A stretch of 64,000 bases of DNA from Paraglaciecola sp. T6c. Lineage in GTDB: Bacteria; Pseudomonadota; Gammaproteobacteria; Enterobacterales; Alteromonadaceae. This document shows positions 60,427 to 64,000 of the stretch, piece by piece. How positions within the stretch are numbered: the stretch's first letter is position 1; every line of letters starts with the position of its first letter. The DNA lies in assembly GCF_000014225.1 (NCBI RefSeq), contig NC_008228.1, forward strand, positions 2,976,001 through 3,040,000, read 5' to 3'. The notes below the pieces were generated by a model. That model ran no database searches, had not been told where the DNA came from, and saw only the letters and a program-made list of their open reading frames with translations. Both the position numbers and the translations under genes were made by a program.

Positions 60427-62313
60427 TTACAAGTGACGACCAGGTTGATACCGATACTTCATGTATTTTTGCGCATCGCTGAGAATTTGAAACGCGTCTC
60501 GCAGGTTTTTACGTTCAAAATCGGACAAATACTCTGGCTCAATGTCATTATCAGGGACACGTTTCATTTCCAAATCAAATGCTTGGTGGCGAATGCGTAC
60601 CATAGCAATAAACTCAAGTGCGTCACGTAAGTCGACCCCGCGGCCTGGGGGCAGAATTTTGGCATCAATCACACCATTGAGCCGTGAAAAGCTGTTACGT
60701 CCCTCAGCCCCGACCGACAAAGCATGCACCCGGATTAAGTCGGCAATGGGGGCTGTCCCCCTGCGCTTCATATTAATAGAGTTGGTTTGCCGTCCATCCG
60801 TTTCCATCACAAAGTCTTTAAAGAACCCTAAAGGCGGCGTACGCAGCAATGCGTTTCGCGCCATACATGCTAGAAAGCGGGAATTTTTAAAGGCTTTTTT
60901 ACGAATGAGTCTATTTAGTGCGTCAGCCCATACCTTTTTCCCCCACACCCCGTCTAAATCGAAAAATATTGCACTGTGTAAAAGTGTTTCGGGTGTTGGA
61001 TTATCTATCCATTGAGTGAAATATTGCTCCCATATTTTTAATGGTTGACGCCATTTTTTGTTAGTTGCCATAATCCCGCCTTTGCAATAGGTATACCCAC
61101 AGCGGTCTAAGCCGTCACACACAAAGTTGGCTAAATCATTAAAGTAAGCGTCATGCAATTTGGGCTCAAAGCGGTTATCGAGCACCAAGGCATTGTCTTG
61201 GTCTGTTACTATGAGCTGTTCGTCACGGGCCATAGAGCCAAGGGCGAGAAAACAATAAGGTATCGGCGGCGGGCCGAACTCTTCTTCCGCTAACTCCAGT
61301 AGGCGCTGCTTAAAACTGCGGCCGATAACCGCCATCGCACTGCCAATCATTTGCGAGTTTGCATCTTCATCTACCATGCGTGAAAAGCATGTTTGCACTT
61401 CATCCTTAAGTGCTGCGAGTTCATCAACGTTTTGCGCATTGAAAATACTTTTGACCACGAACAAACTGTTTTGTGACTCGTAACGCAGTATATCTTGATG
61501 GCTTATTAAGCCAATGGGTTTCGATTTTCTGAGTACAGGTAAGTGCGTCACCTTGTGTTTTAACATCAGCATCATGGCTTCAAACACGTATTGGTTGCTT
61601 TGCACTATGGTGAGTTGCGTCGTCATGATGTCCGTCACCGGAGTGGATAAATCAAGTCCGTTAGCCACAAGTCGGCTTCGAATATCCACATCAGTAACGA
61701 TCCCAATGACCGGCTCGTCATCTGAACTTGTATCATCGTTTAGGTACTCATTTGAAATGAGTAGAGAGGAGACCCCCTCTTCGGTCATGCGCAGTGCAGC
61801 ATCTTGCACACTGGTATGCGGTGGCAAGATCAGCGGCAATTGCTCGATGAGCTTTTCCACCTTGACCGTTAACAACGCATTATTGTCTTTTTTATCTGGG
61901 CTGGATTCACGTAATCGGCTGCGATCTTCAACTTCTACGAAGTCAGCAAACTGCTCATCGTTGTCGAATAGATTATTAAACGTATCAGCGTCTATGAGGT
62001 AAACCAAGGTATCTTCAAGGGCAACGACAGGAAAACGCACCGGGCGGTTGCGCATTAGGGCCAATTCGCCAAAAAAGTTTCCTTCACCTAAACGGTTGTA
62101 TAACTCGCCGTCACGACGGAACACCTCAACAGCACCGCTTCTGATCACAAACCAATGCGTGTTGTCTTGGCCAAAGGTGAGAATGGGTGAGCCTGCTTTG
62201 TAATAGGCGATTTCTACCCCAGACGCCACATGAGATAACTCAGGCGCCGCTAAGTCAGAAAACGGTTTATGTCGTTGCAAGAAGTCGGTAACTTCAACTT
62301 GTTCAGTGGCCAT
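60427..62313 (-). CDS. cNMP-binding/CBS/DUF294 nucleotidyltransferase protein
   Basis: 628-aa multidomain protein. N-terminal cyclic-nucleotide-binding domain (about 15-125; YNRLGEGNFFGELALMRNRPV), CBS pair (about 155-290; VTDIMTTQLTIVQSNQYV), DUF294 nucleotidyltransferase-like domain with GSMARDEQLIVTDQDNALV, and its C-terminal partner domain. Likely responds to cAMP or adenosine nucleotides and modifies or binds an unknown partner. Start ATG 62313 is preferred over a TTG at 62343. The exonuclease gene follows. Confidence 0.85.
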   Translation of the reverse strand: MATEQVEVTDFLQRHKPFSDLAAPELSHVASGVEIAYYKAGSPILTFGQDNTHWFVIRSGAVEVFRRDGELYNRLGEGNFFGELALMRNRPVRFPVVALEDTLVYLIDADTFNNLFDNDEQFADFVEVEDRSRLRESSPDKKDNNALLTVKVEKLIEQLPLILPPHTSVQDAALRMTEEGVSSLLISNEYLNDDTSSDDEPVIGIVTDVDIRSRLVANGLDLSTPVTDIMTTQLTIVQSNQYVFEAMMLMLKHKVTHLPVLRKSKPIGLISHQDILRYESQNSLFVVKSIFNAQNVDELAALKDEVQTCFSRMVDEDANSQMIGSAMAVIGRSFKQRLLELAEEEFGPPPIPYCFLALGSMARDEQLIVTDQDNALVLDNRFEPKLHDAYFNDLANFVCDGLDRCGYTYCKGGIMATNKKWRQPLKIWEQYFTQWIDNPTPETLLHSAIFFDLDGVWGKKVWADALNRLIRKKAFKNSRFLACMARNALLRTPPLGFFKDFVMETDGRQTNSINMKRRGTAPIADLIRVHALSVGAEGRNSFSRLNGVIDAKILPPGRGVDLRDALEFIAMVRIRHQAFDLEMKRVPDNDIEPEYLSDFERKNLRDAFQILSDAQKYMKYRYQPGRHL

Positions 62314-62395
62314 AGAGCAGCAATTCCTGTTGGAAATAGGCAATGAATAACAACTAACTGAGGCAGATTATACCGGTTAGTTGTATCGTGTAAAA

Positions 62396-62430
62396 ACAAC
62401 AAATCCAGCCTGATAGCTGGATTTGTATAA
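62396..62430 (-). terminator. Terminator after BCCT transporter
   Basis: On the minus strand AAATCCAGC-TATCAG-GCTGGATTT followed by GTTGTTTTTAC, beginning about 14 nt after the transporter stop. Confidence 0.8.
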
Positions 62431-62443
62431 TCAGATAAGCGAC

Positions 62444-64000
62444 TTATCTTGGTTCAGACATCAAGCCTTTGACCATAGAGAATGCCGCAATGAGCAACAC
62501 AATGGTGAACGGGAATCCCGTGGATACCGCCATCGCTTGAAGTGCAATGAGTCCGCCACCAAGTATCAGTGAAACGGCGACTAAACCTTCAAACACACAC
62601 CAAAATACGCGCTGAGGTGTCGGCGCTTCTACCTTGCCACCAGCCGAGATAACATCAATCACCAAAGAGCCAGAGTCGGATGATGTCACAAAAAACACGA
62701 TGACTAACACAATGGCCACAAACGAGGTGATATTGGCTAAAGGAAGCCCCTCAAGTACAGCAAACAATTGTAACGGTAGGTCAGCGTTTACCGCCGCTTG
62801 ATAACCATCAACAACAACCTGCTGAATAGCAGTTCCGCCGAACACTGTCATCCAAAATACACAGGCAACTGATGGCACAAGCAGTACTGAAATAATGAAC
62901 TCGCGAACCGTACGGCCTCGAGAAACCCGTGCGATAAACATCCCCACAAAAGGACTCCAGGAAATCCACCACGCCCAGTAAAAGGCAGTCCATCCCGTTG
63001 CGAAACCCGTATCCTCACGCCCTACTGGATTCGCCAATTCAGGTAAGTAACGAATATAAGATACCAAGTTGTCAAAAAAGCCCGTCAGGATGGCTATTGT
63101 CGGCCCAACAACAAGCACAAAGATAACCAGCAGCACCGCTAAGATCATATTGATTTCTGACAGTTTTTTCACGCCGGCATCAAGGCCTGCTACCACTGAA
63201 AACAATGCAAGTCCCGTTATGCCTAGTACCAACAATATTTCAGTGGTTTCACCTAAAGGTAAACCAAAAACCGAATGTAGGCCTGATGCGGCTTGAGATG
63301 CCCCTAGCCCCAATGATGTCGCTAAACCAAACAAGGTTGCCAAAATCGCTAAAATATCAATGATATGCCCAGGCCATCCCCATACTCTCTCGCCTAAAAT
63401 AGGATAGAAGACCGAGCGAATGGTCAGCGGCAACCCTTTGTTAAAAGAGAATAATGCCAAGCCTAAGGCCATGATGGCGTAAATTGCCCAAGGGTGGAGT
63501 GCCCAGTGATAAATCGTGGCGGCCATCGCCAGTTTTTGTGCTGCAACCGCGTCGCCGGCTGCGCCTCCTAGCGGAGCGTAATCGGTCCGAACGCCATTCT
63601 CTAGCGTCGGTCCAGCAAAAGCAGTCCCGAAATGTCCCAATGGCTCACTAACGCCGTAATACATCAAACCTATGCCCATGCCTGCAGCAAACAGCATGGA
63701 GAACCAACCTAAGTAACTGTAATCAGGTTTCGCTTCGGTGCCGCCCAAACGGACTCGTCCTAAAGGCGAAATGACCAATACCAAACATAGAATAACGAAT
63801 ATATTCGCCGCCCCCATGAAGAAGCCATCCAAATTACCCGTTAGCCAATTTCGAATATTACCGAAAAAGGGTTCGGCTTCCGCTTGAAATAATAATGTCA
63901 GCGCCACGAATGCGATAATCATTACCCCTGACACCGCAAAGACGCGGTTGTGGATGTCTAATCCAAATGGACCAACACTGACCACGATATTGTCTTGTCC
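62444..64000 (-). CDS. BCCT-family betaine/choline/carnitine transporter, 5' end outside window
   Basis: Sodium- or proton-coupled osmolyte transporter with about 12 hydrophobic segments. It has the glycine motif GMGIGLMYYGVSEP, the Trp-rich segment WAWWISWSPFVGMFIARVSRG and SSDSGSLVIDVISAGG. The motif is GMGIGL, as in sodium-coupled betaine carriers such as BetP, not the CaiT form. The frame stays open to base 64000 (GQDNIVVSVGPFGLDIHN), so the true start lies beyond the window; the GTG at 63985 is only an internal candidate. The window holds 518 codons. Confidence 0.92.
   Translation of the reverse strand, partial: GQDNIVVSVGPFGLDIHNRVFAVSGVMIIAFVALTLLFQAEAEPFFGNIRNWLTGNLDGFFMGAANIFVILCLVLVISPLGRVRLGGTEAKPDYSYLGWFSMLFAAGMGIGLMYYGVSEPLGHFGTAFAGPTLENGVRTDYAPLGGAAGDAVAAQKLAMAATIYHWALHPWAIYAIMALGLALFSFNKGLPLTIRSVFYPILGERVWGWPGHIIDILAILATLFGLATSLGLGASQAASGLHSVFGLPLGETTEILLVLGITGLALFSVVAGLDAGVKKLSEINMILAVLLVIFVLVVGPTIAILTGFFDNLVSYIRYLPELANPVGREDTGFATGWTAFYWAWWISWSPFVGMFIARVSRGRTVREFIISVLLVPSVACVFWMTVFGGTAIQQVVVDGYQAAVNADLPLQLFAVLEGLPLANITSFVAIVLVIVFFVTSSDSGSLVIDVISAGGKVEAPTPQRVFWCVFEGLVAVSLILGGGLIALQAMAVSTGFPFTIVLLIAAFSMVKGLMSEPR

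Overview
The window looks like core chromosome of a marine gammaproteobacterium, most likely Alteromonadales (Alteromonadaceae or Pseudoalteromonas/Paraglaciecola-like). This is inferred from protein style, moderate G+C and gene order; no database was searched. Nearly every gene belongs to a conserved gammaproteobacterial neighbourhood. I saw no phage, insertion sequence, CRISPR array or secondary-metabolite cluster. The unusual material is in non-coding stretches and small genes.

Layout. 1-4250: the uvrY-uvrC-pgsA-tRNA(Gly,Cys,Leu) block on the minus strand, in the same order as E. coli. 4250-6060: an accessory-looking stretch with one small Cys-rich ORF, about 0.7 kb of decayed or structured sequence, a 179-bp tandem repeat, and two co-oriented tRNA-Ser(UGA) genes. 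6284-8513: yccA and the sulfur relay genes tusDCB and tusE. 8605-14814: serS, crcB, rarA, lolA and ftsK (minus). 14939-16705: lrp and ald, divergent, with a candidate Lrp box. 16813-24493: pyrF, lapB, lapA, ihfB, rpsA, cmk, aroA and serC (minus). 24593-28944: gyrA diverging from ubiG and a HAD phosphatase. 28945-33110: nrdA-nrdB-yfaE (class Ia ribonucleotide reductase) behind two NrdR boxes. 33242-36421: dapA-bamC-purC. 36583-46907: gcvR-bcp, perM, bepA, a TlpA-like thioredoxin, arsC-like/wrbA, hda, DUF2066, purM-purN and DUF3108. 47111-49576: fadE with a FadR-like operator. 49779-56925: thrS-infC-rpmI-rplT-pheS-pheT-ihfA (minus). 57089-64000: a START-domain protein, a pteridine-reductase-like SDR, a DUF3080 lipoprotein, an exonuclease plus cNMP/CBS/DUF294 pair, and a BCCT transporter running off the right edge.

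How the genes work together. Large parts are information processing: replication and initiation control (gyrA, hda, rarA, nrdAB, ftsK), nucleoid architecture (both IHF subunits), translation (S1, IF3, L35, L20; Ser, Phe and Thr tRNA synthetases; six tRNA genes; the TusBCD/E relay for tRNA 2-thiolation), and envelope biogenesis (LolA, BamC, BepA, LapA/LapB). The rest is central biosynthesis: purine, pyrimidine, chorismate, lysine, serine, ubiquinone and phosphatidylglycerol.

Best leads. These are: (1) the 179-bp tandem repeat downstream of tRNA-Ser, reminiscent in size and position of the E. coli tyrT/rttR repeats; (2) a promoter, two hairpins and a terminator in the thrS leader that look like an attenuator; (3) two tRNA-Ser genes differing only by compensated acceptor-stem changes; (4) predicted NrdR, FadR and Lrp operators; (5) infC starting at AUU, which adds 26 residues to the longest ATG/GTG-initiated reading frame. 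I do not claim a wholly new system.
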